A DNA stretch of 64,000 nucleotides from Plantibacter sp. ME-Dv--P-122b (GTDB lineage: Bacteria > Actinomycetota > Actinomycetes > Actinomycetales > Microbacteriaceae). The notes below the pieces were generated by a model. The model was not told where the DNA came from, did no database searches, and saw nothing but the letters and a program-made list of their open reading frames with translations. Positions 15,335-23,812 of this stretch are shown here, one piece after another; position 1 is the first letter of the stretch; each line of letters starts with the position of its first letter. The stretch lies in contig NZ_JARVSC010000003.1 of the NCBI RefSeq assembly GCF_030209375.1, forward strand, positions 620,001 to 684,000, read 5' to 3'. A program made the position numbers and the translations under genes.

Positions 15335-16648
15335 GTGACCCGGACCCCCACGGACGCCACCGACGCCCCCGAGCCTCGGCAACCCCGCCGCTCGGTGGCG
15401 TCGATCGTCGGCAGCACCCTGCTGAACCTCGCCGCCGTCGGCGGGGTGGTCTGCATCGTGCTCGTCATCCTCGCGACCTGCTTCAACGTCACCCTCATCA
15501 TGTTCAAGACCGGTTCCATGAGCCCGACGATCCCCACCGGCTCACTCGCCCTCGTGCGCGAGATCCCGGCATCCGACATCGCGGTGGGCGACGTCGTGAC
15601 CGTCGACCGAGCGGGTCAGCTGCCGGTCACCCACCGCGTCACCTCGGTGACCGGCGGCGTGGACACCGCAGGGCCACAGCGGACGATCACCATGCAAGGC
15701 GATGCGAACCAGTCGGAGGACCCCGAGCCGTACACCGTCTCGACGGTCCGCATCGTGCTCGCCTCCGTCCCCGGGCTCGCCTACCTCGTCGTGTGGCTCT
15801 CCAACCCGTGGGTGCTGGCCGGACTGACGCTCAGCTGTTCGGCCCTCGTCATGTGGGCGTTCTGGCCGCGCTCCGACCGCAAGCGTCCGCCGAGCGGCTC
15901 GGGAGGGACCGGCGGCGACGGTCGTGCTGCTTCCCGACGCCGCTCCTCCACGGCAGGCGCCGACGGAGCCGGACCACGACCAGCCCGTCACGCCGCGCTC
16001 CGCTGCTCACCGGTCGCCCTGCTCCTCGGAGCCGGCCTCGCGATCGGCGGCGCCGCTCCCGCACACGCCGAACCGATGGTCGACGTCATCGCCGGCGAGG
16101 CGGTCGTCCTCACCTCGATCGGCGACCCCTCAGCCATGCGGTCCCTCACCCCGGGTCGATCGACGCCCTGGGAGGTGGGTGTCAGCACCAAGCCGGAAAC
16201 CACGCCGGGCTCCATCGACGTGACCATGGTCGGCTCCGGCTCGCCCGAACTCGGACTCGTCATGGTGGTCGACGCCTGTTCCGTCCGCTGGACCGCGGCC
16301 GGCTGCGTCGGCACCGTCACCCACCTGTTCGACGAGATGGCGGTGCCCGTCGACGGCGTCGAGCGCGCAGTGCTCTCGATGCGCAGCACGGAGGCGTGGT
16401 GGCTGAAGTTCGACGTCCGGATGCCGTCCGGTGCTGCCATCGCGAACGCCTCGGTCGCCCTCACGGTCACCGCCGAGGGCATCGGCGACAACGTCTCGGT
16501 CTCGCCCGGGCCGATCACCACGCTCCCCCGCACCGGCGCGAGCATCGAGTTCGCCGTCTGGGCGGCAGCGGGCGCGATCCTCATCGGTCTCGTCGGCGCA
16601 TGGTTCGGCGCGCTGCGTCAGCATTCTCGCTCGGCGAGGAGCGCTTGA
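15335..16648 (+). CDS. SipW-type signal peptidase fused to an LPXTG surface domain
   Basis: A 437-residue fusion. GTG at 15335 follows GGAG at 15327-15330. Residues 1-180 are an S26B (ER/SipW-type) signal peptidase: a membrane helix at about 25-50, FKTGSMSPTIPTGS with the expected nucleophile Ser61, VTHRV with His100 as general base, and further helices near 140-178. After a Gly/Arg/Ser-rich linker, residues about 220-246 look like a complete Sec signal peptide ending APAHAEP. An extracytoplasmic beta-rich domain follows, and the C-terminus is a sorting signal (LPRTG at about 397, hydrophobic stretch, basic tail). No start codon in frame was found between the two halves, so this is one reading frame. 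It likely processes its two upstream neighbours and also presents a wall-linked domain. Confidence 0.85.
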   Translation: MTRTPTDATDAPEPRQPRRSVASIVGSTLLNLAAVGGVVCIVLVILATCFNVTLIMFKTGSMSPTIPTGSLALVREIPASDIAVGDVVTVDRAGQLPVTHRVTSVTGGVDTAGPQRTITMQGDANQSEDPEPYTVSTVRIVLASVPGLAYLVVWLSNPWVLAGLTLSCSALVMWAFWPRSDRKRPPSGSGGTGGDGRAASRRRSSTAGADGAGPRPARHAALRCSPVALLLGAGLAIGGAAPAHAEPMVDVIAGEAVVLTSIGDPSAMRSLTPGRSTPWEVGVSTKPETTPGSIDVTMVGSGSPELGLVMVVDACSVRWTAAGCVGTVTHLFDEMAVPVDGVERAVLSMRSTEAWWLKFDVRMPSGAAIANASVALTVTAEGIGDNVSVSPGPITTLPRTGASIEFAVWAAAGAILIGLVGAWFGALRQHSRSARSA

Positions 16649-17226
16649 TGAAACCAGGTCGGTCAAGACACGTCGCGGCGGTCGTCCTCGCGACCACTGT
16701 CGCACTCGTCGCGGCTCCTGCTCCGCAACCGGTGGAGGCCGCATGGCAGGACGCCGAGTCGGGCGCCGTGACGTTCGCCGCGCTGAGCATCCCCAAGCCC
16801 GCCTACCTCGCCGGAGCAAACGGGTGCTCCATCTCGACGACGTCGGTGCTCGGCGTCGGACTGGTGATCAACTCCTACACCCTGACGTTCACCATGCCGG
16901 AGGGGTATGGTGCGGCGGACATCCAAGTCGGCGGCGGGAACACGTCGACCACGATCGCCCTCGCCTCGGCGGCGGTCACACCGGCCGCGACCTCGCCGAC
17001 GCCGAACCCGACGAGGCAGTACTCGATCACCTTCAACCGCGCTCTGCTCGACGGACTACTCACCGGCCTGCTCGGTGGGTCCGGCTATCTCGGCGTCCGC
17101 GTGGCGCCGTCGAGCCTGATCGTCCCGCCGCTCGCTCGAGACACGATCTGGACGTCGCCGTGGGCCGTCGTGCAGGTGGGGACAGGCCTCCTCGGCACGA
17201 ACCCGACGTGCGCCGTCATCGGGTGA
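16648..17226 (+). CDS. Exported protein encoded after the SipW fusion
   Basis: A 192-residue secreted protein. ATG at 16648 overlaps the preceding stop (TGATG) and follows GAGGAG. The N-terminus has a basic start (MKPGRSRH), a hydrophobic core and EAAWQDAESGAVTFAALSIP, a variant of the AAW-D signature of SipW-type substrates. The mature part has two Cys (GCSISTT and TCAVIG) and no anchoring motif. Its coupling to the peptidase gene suggests a minor or accessory component of the same extracellular assembly. No known family was recognised beyond the signal region. Its 3' end overlaps the convergent LacI-type gene by 11 bp. Confidence 0.75.
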   Translation: MKPGRSRHVAAVVLATTVALVAAPAPQPVEAAWQDAESGAVTFAALSIPKPAYLAGANGCSISTTSVLGVGLVINSYTLTFTMPEGYGAADIQVGGGNTSTTIALASAAVTPAATSPTPNPTRQYSITFNRALLDGLLTGLLGGSGYLGVRVAPSSLIVPPLARDTIWTSPWAVVQVGTGLLGTNPTCAVIG

Positions 17227-18229
17227 GTCGCACCGGACCGGACGATTCTCGGACGATCAGCTCGAACCCGGCGCGCACCCGCCGCCCCGGCCCGACGTGC
17301 CCGGCCACGCGTTCGACCAGCATCGCGACGGCCTCGCGGGCGATGGCCTCCTTGTCGGGCGCGACCGTCGTCAGCGACCGCATCGCGTACCGGCCGTCCT
17401 CGGTGTCGTCGAAGCCCACCACCGCCAGGTCGCGCGGGATGTCGACGCCGCGATCCCACGCGGCACGCATCGCGCCCAGCGCCATGAGGTCGTTGAAACA
17501 GAACACGCCGTCAGGAGGATCGCCCGCGTCGAGCATCGCCCCCATGACGGCCGCTCCGCTCGCTCGGTCGTATTCCCCTTCGGCCATATACCGGTTCGGG
17601 TCGAGTCCGGCCTCCCGCATCGCCCGCTCGAACCCGTCCACCCGCTGCTTCGCGGTGCCCGTGGAATGAGCCTGCCGACCGATGGCGGCGATCCGGGTGC
17701 AGCCACGTTCGATCAGGTGCCGGGTCGCGACGTAGGCCGCTTCGGTGCCGTCGATGGCGACGTGGTCCGCGCTCGCGCCGTAGTCCCGCTCTCCGAGGAG
17801 GACGATCGGCTGGGTCGCGGCGGCCGCTTCGACGTCGGCTGCCGTCAGGTTGAGCGCGTTGAGCAGGACGCCGTCGAAGGTCGAGGACACCGCTCCCCCG
17901 GTGAGCACGGCGCGCTCGCGTTCCGGGTCGCCGTTCGTCTGGTCGACGACGAGGGTGAGCGAGCGCTTCGTGAGTTCGGGGATGAGGCAGCGGGCGAGGT
18001 CGGAGAAGTACGGCACGTCGAGCTCGGGGACGACGAGCGCGATGAGTCCGCTGCGGTTGTTGCGGAGCCCCCTCGCGTGCGGATTGGGCCGATAGCCGAG
18101 CTCGTCGATCACCGTCTGCACGCGCTTGCGGGTCTCTGCTCCGACCCGTCCCGGCAGGTTCACGACGTCCGACACCGTGCGCTGAGAGACGCCGGCCGCC
18201 TGCGCGACATCCCGTGCGGTCACTGCCAT
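17216..18229 (-). CDS. LacI-family transcriptional repressor
   Basis: A 337-residue regulator. ATG at 18229 was chosen because GGAGGCACGG precedes it and the helix-turn-helix starts there: VTARDVAQAAGVSQRTVSDV, with hinge region RPNPHARGLRNNRSG near residue 60. The rest is a periplasmic-binding-protein-like sensor domain, including IALVVPELDVPYFSDLARCL and a typical effector region ending VVGFDDTEDGRYAMRSLTTV. It is divergent from an ABC sugar transporter and GH2 glycosidase operon and probably represses it until a glycoside-derived sugar binds. A perfect palindrome in the shared promoter region supports this. Confidence 0.92.
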   Translation of the reverse strand: MAVTARDVAQAAGVSQRTVSDVVNLPGRVGAETRKRVQTVIDELGYRPNPHARGLRNNRSGLIALVVPELDVPYFSDLARCLIPELTKRSLTLVVDQTNGDPERERAVLTGGAVSSTFDGVLLNALNLTAADVEAAAATQPIVLLGERDYGASADHVAIDGTEAAYVATRHLIERGCTRIAAIGRQAHSTGTAKQRVDGFERAMREAGLDPNRYMAEGEYDRASGAAVMGAMLDAGDPPDGVFCFNDLMALGAMRAAWDRGVDIPRDLAVVGFDDTEDGRYAMRSLTTVAPDKEAIAREAVAMLVERVAGHVGPGRRVRAGFELIVRESSGPVRLTR

Positions 18230-18336
18230 CCGTGCCTCCCCGTCGGTCGCGCGCGCTCCACCGTGCGTCGGTCCTGACGCAAGCGTACCGACTCCACGAC
18301 CGCCGGATACCGGCGGCAACCGATTTCCAAATCCGT

Positions 18337-18366
18337 CTTGTGCTACGTAGCACAAGCGGTTAGCGT
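18337..18366 (+). promoter_or_regulatory. LacI-type operator palindrome overlapping a promoter
   Basis: CTTGTGCTACGTAGCACAAG at 18337-18356 is a perfect 20-bp palindrome with a central CG, as in LacI-family operators. A candidate promoter TTGTGC (18338-18343), 17-bp spacer, TAGCGT (18361-18366) lies over it and points into the transporter operon, so bound repressor would block RNA polymerase. Operator assignment is inference from symmetry and position. Confidence 0.75.
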
Positions 18367-18412
18367 GTCTCCCTGTCAGCACGGTCGCAGCGAGTCGAAG
18401 GAGATGCGCAGC

Positions 18413-18454
18413 ATGTTCGAGAGCCCACCACCCATCACCCGAGCCGCCACATGA
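18413..18454 (+). CDS. Possible 13-residue leader ORF coupled to the first permease
   Basis: AAGGAG at 18398-18403 precedes an ATG at 18413 that opens MFESPPPITRAAT and stops with TGA overlapping the permease start as ATGA. The permease start has no Shine-Dalgarno sequence of its own, so ribosomes probably reach it from this short frame. It could be only a translational loader rather than a functional peptide. Confidence 0.4.
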   Translation: MFESPPPITRAAT

Positions 18455-19392
18455 GCGCGCTCAACGAGCTGCGCGCGCTGCGGACGCCGAAGGGGGCGAT
18501 CAAGCATCGCGACGCTTCCGAGTTCCGGGACAACCGCGCGGCGCTCCTCTTCCTCGGCCCCTGGATCATCGGCTTCCTCGTCATCACGCTCGGGCCGGTA
18601 CTCGTCTCGCTCTACCTGTCGTTCACCGACTACAACCTCCTCCAGAACCCGAACTTCACCGGGCTGGAGAACGCGCAGCGGATGGTCGAGGACCCCCGCC
18701 TGCACCAGTCCCTCGGTGTGACCATCACCTACGTCCTGGTCTCGGTGCCGTTGCAGCTCATGGTCGCCCTGGCGATCGCGGTCCTCCTGGATCGCGGCCT
18801 GCGCGGGCTCTCGTTCTACCGGTCGGTGCTGTACCTGCCGTCGCTGCTCGGCGGCAGCGTCGCGATCGCCGTCCTCTGGCGGCTCGTCTTCGGCTCGAGC
18901 GGTCTCGTCAACGCGCTGCTCGCCGTCTTCGGCATCCAGGGCCCCGGGTGGATCTCGGAACCCGACACCGCGCTGTCGACGCTGATCATCCTGCACGTGT
19001 GGACGTTCGGTGCCCCGATGGTGATCTTCCTCGCGGGCCTCCGGCAGATCCCTCGGCAGTACTACGAGGCGGCGTCGACGGACGGCGCCGGCCGGTGGAC
19101 GCAGTTCCGGTCGATCACCCTCCCGCTGCTCAGCCCGATCATTTTCTTCAACCTCGTGCTCGGCATCATCGGCGCGTTCCAGTCGTTCACGCAGGCGTAC
19201 GTGGTGTCGAACGGATCGGGCGGGCCGTCCGACTCGACGCTGTTCATCACGCTCTACCTGTACCAGAAGGGCTTCGGCAGCTTCCAGATGGGGTACGCGT
19301 CGGCGATCGCGTGGCTCCTGCTCATCATCATCGCCGCCGCCACGGCCATCAACTTCTGGGCCTCGAAGTATTGGGTGTTCTACGATGACTGA
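18451..19392 (+). CDS. Carbohydrate ABC transporter permease, MalF type
   Basis: A 313-residue inner-membrane subunit of a CUT1-type sugar importer. Six or so hydrophobic segments are visible, starting with ALLFLGPWIIGFLVITLGPV. The EAA loop that contacts the ATPase reads YYEAASTDGAGRWTQFRSIT near residues 205-225. The gene is first of its operon after the LacI operator and overlaps the next permease by eight bases. No ATPase gene is nearby, so a shared MsmK-like ATPase encoded elsewhere is expected. The substrate is probably an oligosaccharide or glycoside, judging from the linked GH2 enzyme. Confidence 0.93.
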   Translation: MSALNELRALRTPKGAIKHRDASEFRDNRAALLFLGPWIIGFLVITLGPVLVSLYLSFTDYNLLQNPNFTGLENAQRMVEDPRLHQSLGVTITYVLVSVPLQLMVALAIAVLLDRGLRGLSFYRSVLYLPSLLGGSVAIAVLWRLVFGSSGLVNALLAVFGIQGPGWISEPDTALSTLIILHVWTFGAPMVIFLAGLRQIPRQYYEAASTDGAGRWTQFRSITLPLLSPIIFFNLVLGIIGAFQSFTQAYVVSNGSGGPSDSTLFITLYLYQKGFGSFQMGYASAIAWLLLIIIAAATAINFWASKYWVFYDD

Positions 19393-20314
19393 CCTCAAGA
19401 CCCGCCCCTCATCCGAGGACGGACTCTCACCCGATGCGGCCGCCCGTCGCGAGCGTGGTGATGCTCAGCGCGCCAAGCTCCTGCGTCGGCAGCGGATCTC
19501 GAGCATCGGCAAGCACGCGCTGCTGATCCTGCTCGGGCTGCTGATGCTCTACCCCGTGCTGTGGATGGTGGTGTCGTCACTCCGCCCGAACGGGTACATC
19601 TTCGACAACCCGGGCCTCGTGCTCGACACCTTCGAAGCGTCGAACTACACGAACGGCTGGAACGCGCTCGCACAGCCGTTCGGGAGTTACCTGGCGAACT
19701 CGGCGATCGTCGTCGTCGGGTCGATCATCGGCAATCTGCTCACCTGCTCGCTCGCCGCGTACGGCTTCGCAAGGCTGCGGTTCCGGTTCAAGCGCTTCGC
19801 CTTCGCGGCCATGCTGCTCACGATGATGCTGCCGATCCACGTGCTGATCATCCCGCAGTACGTCATCTTCGCCCAGCTCGACTGGATCAACACCTACCTG
19901 CCGCTCATCGTGCCGAAGTTCCTCGCGACGGACGCGTTCTTCATCTTCCTCATGGTGCAGTTCATCCGCGGCATCCCGCGCGAGCTCGACGAGGCGGCGC
20001 GGATCGACGGAGCCGGTCACCTGCGGATCTTCGTGCAGATCATGCTCCCGCTCATGACCCCGGCACTCGCGACGACGGCGATCTTCACCTTCATCTGGAC
20101 GTGGAACGACTTCTTCGGCCAGCTGATCTTCGTGACCGACCCCGACAAGTACACGTCGTCGGTCGCCCTCCGGTCGTTCGTCGACACCCAGTCGCAATCG
20201 GACTACGGCGCCCTCTTCGCCATGAGCGTCGTCACCCTGCTGCCGGTGTTCCTCGCCTTCCTGTTCGGACAGCGGTTCCTCCTCCGCGGCATCGCGACCA
20301 CCGGAGGCAAGTAA
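19385..20314 (+). CDS. Carbohydrate ABC transporter permease, MalG type
   Basis: A 309-residue partner permease. A charged cytoplasmic N-terminus of about 40 residues leads into KHALLILLGLLMLYPVLWMV. The EAA loop ELDEAARIDGAGHLRIFVQI is in the expected C-terminal third. The end LRGIATTGGK is typical of CUT1 MalG-like proteins. Its start overlaps the first permease, so both should be made in equal amounts. A 196-bp gap with repeats separates it from the binding protein gene. Confidence 0.93.
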   Translation: MTDLKTRPSSEDGLSPDAAARRERGDAQRAKLLRRQRISSIGKHALLILLGLLMLYPVLWMVVSSLRPNGYIFDNPGLVLDTFEASNYTNGWNALAQPFGSYLANSAIVVVGSIIGNLLTCSLAAYGFARLRFRFKRFAFAAMLLTMMLPIHVLIIPQYVIFAQLDWINTYLPLIVPKFLATDAFFIFLMVQFIRGIPRELDEAARIDGAGHLRIFVQIMLPLMTPALATTAIFTFIWTWNDFFGQLIFVTDPDKYTSSVALRSFVDTQSQSDYGALFAMSVVTLLPVFLAFLFGQRFLLRGIATTGGK

Positions 20315-20329
20315 CCCTCGAGCTGCACT

Positions 20330-20482
20330 TGGTCCCTGAGCCTGTCGAAGGGCCCGGTCCCTGAGCCTGTCGAAGGGCCCGGTCCCCGAGTCCCCAACCG
20401 GTCCCCGAGTCCACAACCCGGTCCCCGAGTCCACAACCGGTCCCTGAGCCCACAACCCGGTCCCTGAGCCTGTCGAAGGGCC
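20330..20482. repeat. Cluster of dispersed elements between permease and binding-protein genes
   Basis: Two full copies (CGGTCCCTGAGCCTGTCGAAGGGC) lie back to back at 20330-20378. Four truncated copies follow (CGGTCCC(C/T)GAG plus TCCACAACC-like tails), then one full copy ending at 20482. All are in the same orientation. The cluster sits inside the operon, just before the binding protein's ribosome-binding site. Confidence 0.85.
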
Positions 20483-20510
20483 AACCGATCCACCCATGCA
20501 AAGGAGCATC

Positions 20511-21839
20511 ATGCAACGCCAACCACGATCCCGGTCCCGCCTCCTCGGCTTCGCAGCCGCCACCGCCGTCTCGGCGCTCGCCCTCAGCGGCTGCGCCGTC
20601 GGCGGTGGGAACGGCGACGCCGCGCTCAGCGACGAGGACGTCACCATCACCTTCAACTGGTGGGGTGCCACGGCCCGTGACGAGCGCACCCGCGCCGCCA
20701 TCGACCTGTTCGAGAAGAAGTACCCCAACATCACCGTCAAGGGTCAGTCGACGGAGTGGGGCGGCTACTGGGACAAACTCGCCACCACGGTCGCCGGCGG
20801 TGACGCCCCCGACGTCATGCAGTTCGACCAGCTCTACCTCGCCTCGTACGCCCAGCGCGGGGCTCTCGCCGACCTCGGTGCTCTCGACAAGTTCCTCGAC
20901 ACCTCCGACCTCAGCGCGGAGGTGCTCGACCAGGGCAAGGTGAAGGACGAGCTGTACGGCGTGCCGATCGGCGTCGGCACCGTCGGCCTCATGGTCAACC
21001 GGTCCATCTTCGAGCAGTACGGGATCCAGCTGCCCGACGCGACGACGTGGACGTGGGACGAGCTCAACGACGTCGCCCTGCAGGTGACCGAGGCCTCGGG
21101 CGGCGCTGTCCACGGCATGTCCCCGTTCGGCGGCGACATGCCCACCCTCACGCTCTGGGCGCGGCAGCACGGCAACGACATCTACGACAAGGACGGCAAG
21201 GTCATCCTGAAGCCCGAGGTCGTGGAGAGCTACTGGCAGTACGCGCTCGACCAGATCGAGAGCGGCGCGGCCCCGAGCGCCTCGCAGCTGGCCGAGGGCA
21301 ACGGTGTGGCGATCGACCTCATGGACATGAGCACGGGCAAGGTCGCGATGACCTTCCAGCCGTCGTCGGTGCTCACCGCTTTCCAGGCCGCTGCACCCGA
21401 CCACCAGCTCGACATGCTCCCCTTCCCCGCGGCGAAGGACGCCTCCGAGGGATACCAGTACCTGAAGCCGTCGATGTACTGGTCGGTCTCGTCGAAGTCC
21501 GAGCACCCCGCTGAGGCGGCCTTGCTCGTGGACTTCCTCACGACGGACACCGAGGTCGCGAAGCTGTTCAGCACCGAACGCGGCATGCCGGCGAACCCGG
21601 ACTTCCAGAAGGCGATCGACCCCGACCTGACGCCGACGGACCGCATCGTGGCGGGCGTCGTCGACGCTGCGCGCGAGGAGTCGGGCACCCCGCCGGCGAT
21701 CACGCCCGTCGGTGGTGGCGACAGCGAGAAGATCCTCGGCCGCTACAACCAGGACGTCCAGTTCGGCAAGACCACCCCCAAGGAGGCCGCCGAGGCCTTC
21801 GTCGCCGAGCTGACGAAGGCCGTCGACGACGCCCGCTAG
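20511..21839 (+). CDS. Carbohydrate ABC transporter substrate-binding lipoprotein
   Basis: A 442-residue extracellular solute-binding protein (family 1). ATG at 20511 is preferred over the one at 20496 because AAAGGAG lies between them. The N-terminus RSRSRLLGFAA... ends in a lipobox LALSGC, so Cys at about residue 29 is lipid-anchored. The mature protein starts with a Gly/Asp linker and then VTITFNWWGATARDERTRAA, followed by KKYPNITVKGQ, both common in CUT1 sugar-binding proteins. It delivers sugar to the two permeases upstream. Placing the binding protein after the permeases is less usual than before them. Confidence 0.92.
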   Translation: MQRQPRSRSRLLGFAAATAVSALALSGCAVGGGNGDAALSDEDVTITFNWWGATARDERTRAAIDLFEKKYPNITVKGQSTEWGGYWDKLATTVAGGDAPDVMQFDQLYLASYAQRGALADLGALDKFLDTSDLSAEVLDQGKVKDELYGVPIGVGTVGLMVNRSIFEQYGIQLPDATTWTWDELNDVALQVTEASGGAVHGMSPFGGDMPTLTLWARQHGNDIYDKDGKVILKPEVVESYWQYALDQIESGAAPSASQLAEGNGVAIDLMDMSTGKVAMTFQPSSVLTAFQAAAPDHQLDMLPFPAAKDASEGYQYLKPSMYWSVSSKSEHPAEAALLVDFLTTDTEVAKLFSTERGMPANPDFQKAIDPDLTPTDRIVAGVVDAAREESGTPPAITPVGGGDSEKILGRYNQDVQFGKTTPKEAAEAFVAELTKAVDDAR

Positions 21840-21848
21840 CGACTCCCC

Positions 21849-21898
21849 GCCCTTCGACAGGCTCAGCCCCCGGTCCCTGAGCCTGTCGAAGGGCCCGA
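21849..21898. repeat. Inverted pair of the dispersed element
   Basis: A reverse copy (GCCCTTCGACAGGCTCAG) and a forward copy (CGGTCCCTGAGCCTGTCGAAGGGC) are separated by only a few bases, so the transcript can fold into a long hairpin directly after the binding-protein gene and before the GH2 gene. It may attenuate read-through. Confidence 0.8.
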
Positions 21899-21937
21899 CG
21901 ACACCTCCACCCATCACCACGCATCGGAACGACACCC

Positions 21938-23800
21938 ATGACGCACCCTCTCCTCTTCCCCGCCCCGCTGCCGAGCGGCCGCGCCGACAACACGCCGCAG
22001 CCGCGCCCGGAGTACCCGCGGCCGCAGCTCGTCCGCGACGGCTGGGTCAATCTCAACGGCCTCTGGGAGTTCGAGATCGACGCCGGCGACAGCGGGCTCG
22101 AGCGCGGGCTCCTCGGCCGCGAACTGACCGATCGCATCCTCGTCCCGTTCGCGCCGGAGTCGGCTGCGTCGGGCGTCGAGCACACGGACTTCATGGAGGC
22201 CGTCTGGTACCGCACGCGCTTCACGGTGCCGTCGGCGTGGCAGGGCAAGCAGGGCGTGCTGCACTTCGGTGCCGTCGACCACGACACGACCGTGTGGGTC
22301 GACGGGGTCGAGGCGATGCGGCATCGGGGTGGCTTCACGCCGATCCGGGTGCCGCTCGGCGCGGTCGAGCCGGGCCAGGAACTCGAGATCGTGGTGCGCG
22401 CGCGCGACACCCGTCACGAGCCGAAGGCCGGTGGGAAGCAGGCGACCTGGTACGGCAACACCGACTGCTACTACACCCGCACCACGGGGATCTGGCAGAC
22501 GGTCTGGGTGGAGGCCGTCGACGAGCTGCACCTGCGGCGGTTCACCGTGGTCCCCGATGCGGACGCCGCGCGGTTCGACTGCACGCTCGTCCCCAGTCGG
22601 AACGCGGCGGGGGCGACCGCGACGGTGACCCTGTCCGCCGACGGCGTGGTCGTCACCAGCGAGACCGCGCAGCTCGGGTCGACGATGTCGCCGTCGGTGC
22701 GGCTCGAGGTCCCGGCCGACCAGCAGCGGCTCTGGAGCCCGGCCGACCCGTTCCTCTACACCCTCGACATCGAGATCCGCGATGGTGCCGGCGACGTCAC
22801 CGACCGCGTCTCGAGCTACGCGGGGCTGCGCAGTGTCGCCATCGACGGCACCGCGGTGCTGATCAACGGCGAGCACGTCTTCCAACGGCTCGTGCTCGAC
22901 CAGGGGTACTGGCCGTCGTCACTCATGACCGCGCCGGACGACGACGCGCTCGTGGCCGACATCACGCTCGGGATGGACGCCGGGTTCAACGGTGCGCGGC
23001 TCCACCAGAAGGTGTTCGAGGAGCGGTACCTCTATCACGCGGACCGGCTCGGGTATCTGGTGTGGGGCGAGTTCGGCGACTGGGGAGTGTCGGGCGCGGG
23101 CACGGTCGGTCACAACCAGGGTCCGACGGCGTCGTTCATCACCCAGTGGGTCGAGGCGTTGGAGCGCGACGTCAACCATCCGTCGATCATCGGCTGGTGC
23201 CCGCTGAACGAGACGCACCAGACCCTGCACGACCGGGTGACGGTCCTCGACGACGTCACGCGCGGCATGTTCCTCGCGACGAAGCTCATCGACCCGAGTC
23301 GCCCGGTGATCGACGCCTCGGGCTACGCGCACCGGGTGCGGGAGACGGACGTGTGGGACGCGCACTCCTACGAGCAGGACCCGGCGGCGTTCGCCGTCGA
23401 ACAGGGCGGGATCGCGGACGGTGAGCCGTTCACGAACCTCGAGGATGGACGCACCATCTCCCTGCCGTACGAGGGGCAGCCGTTCTTCGTGTCGGAGTTC
23501 GGCGGCATCTGGTGGAACGCGGAGCTCGCGGCGGCGGACACCGGCGGTGACTCCTGGGGCTATGGGGCGCGGGTGGCGTCGGTCGAGGAGTTCCACGAGC
23601 GCTTCGCGGGGCTCGTCCGGGTGCTGACCGACGACGAGAACATGTTCGGCTACTGCTACACGCAGCTCACCGACACGTTCCAGGAGCAGAACGGCATCTA
23701 CGACTTCGATCGCAGGCCGAAGTTCGACCTGGCCCGGGTGCGTGCGGTCCTCGCGGCCGACGCCGCCTACGAGCGCCGCGTCCGACCCTCCGCCTCCTGA
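21938..23800 (+). CDS. Glycoside hydrolase family 2 protein
   Basis: A 620-residue cytoplasmic enzyme without a signal peptide. An N-terminal sugar-binding jelly roll (residues about 20-195, WVNLNGLWEFEID) is followed by an Ig-like middle domain and a TIM barrel. The acid/base is expected at Glu425 in WCPLNETH and the nucleophile at Glu520 in VSEFGGIWW, both in standard GH2 context. The family includes beta-galactosidases, beta-glucuronidases and beta-mannosidases; the sequence alone does not decide which. The gene closes the LacI-controlled import operon and should hydrolyse the imported glycoside. Its length is close to compact beta-glucuronidase-like members. Confidence 0.9.
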   Translation: MTHPLLFPAPLPSGRADNTPQPRPEYPRPQLVRDGWVNLNGLWEFEIDAGDSGLERGLLGRELTDRILVPFAPESAASGVEHTDFMEAVWYRTRFTVPSAWQGKQGVLHFGAVDHDTTVWVDGVEAMRHRGGFTPIRVPLGAVEPGQELEIVVRARDTRHEPKAGGKQATWYGNTDCYYTRTTGIWQTVWVEAVDELHLRRFTVVPDADAARFDCTLVPSRNAAGATATVTLSADGVVVTSETAQLGSTMSPSVRLEVPADQQRLWSPADPFLYTLDIEIRDGAGDVTDRVSSYAGLRSVAIDGTAVLINGEHVFQRLVLDQGYWPSSLMTAPDDDALVADITLGMDAGFNGARLHQKVFEERYLYHADRLGYLVWGEFGDWGVSGAGTVGHNQGPTASFITQWVEALERDVNHPSIIGWCPLNETHQTLHDRVTVLDDVTRGMFLATKLIDPSRPVIDASGYAHRVRETDVWDAHSYEQDPAAFAVEQGGIADGEPFTNLEDGRTISLPYEGQPFFVSEFGGIWWNAELAAADTGGDSWGYGARVASVEEFHERFAGLVRVLTDDENMFGYCYTQLTDTFQEQNGIYDFDRRPKFDLARVRAVLAADAAYERRVRPSAS

Positions 23801-23812
23801 CCCCTCGGTCCG

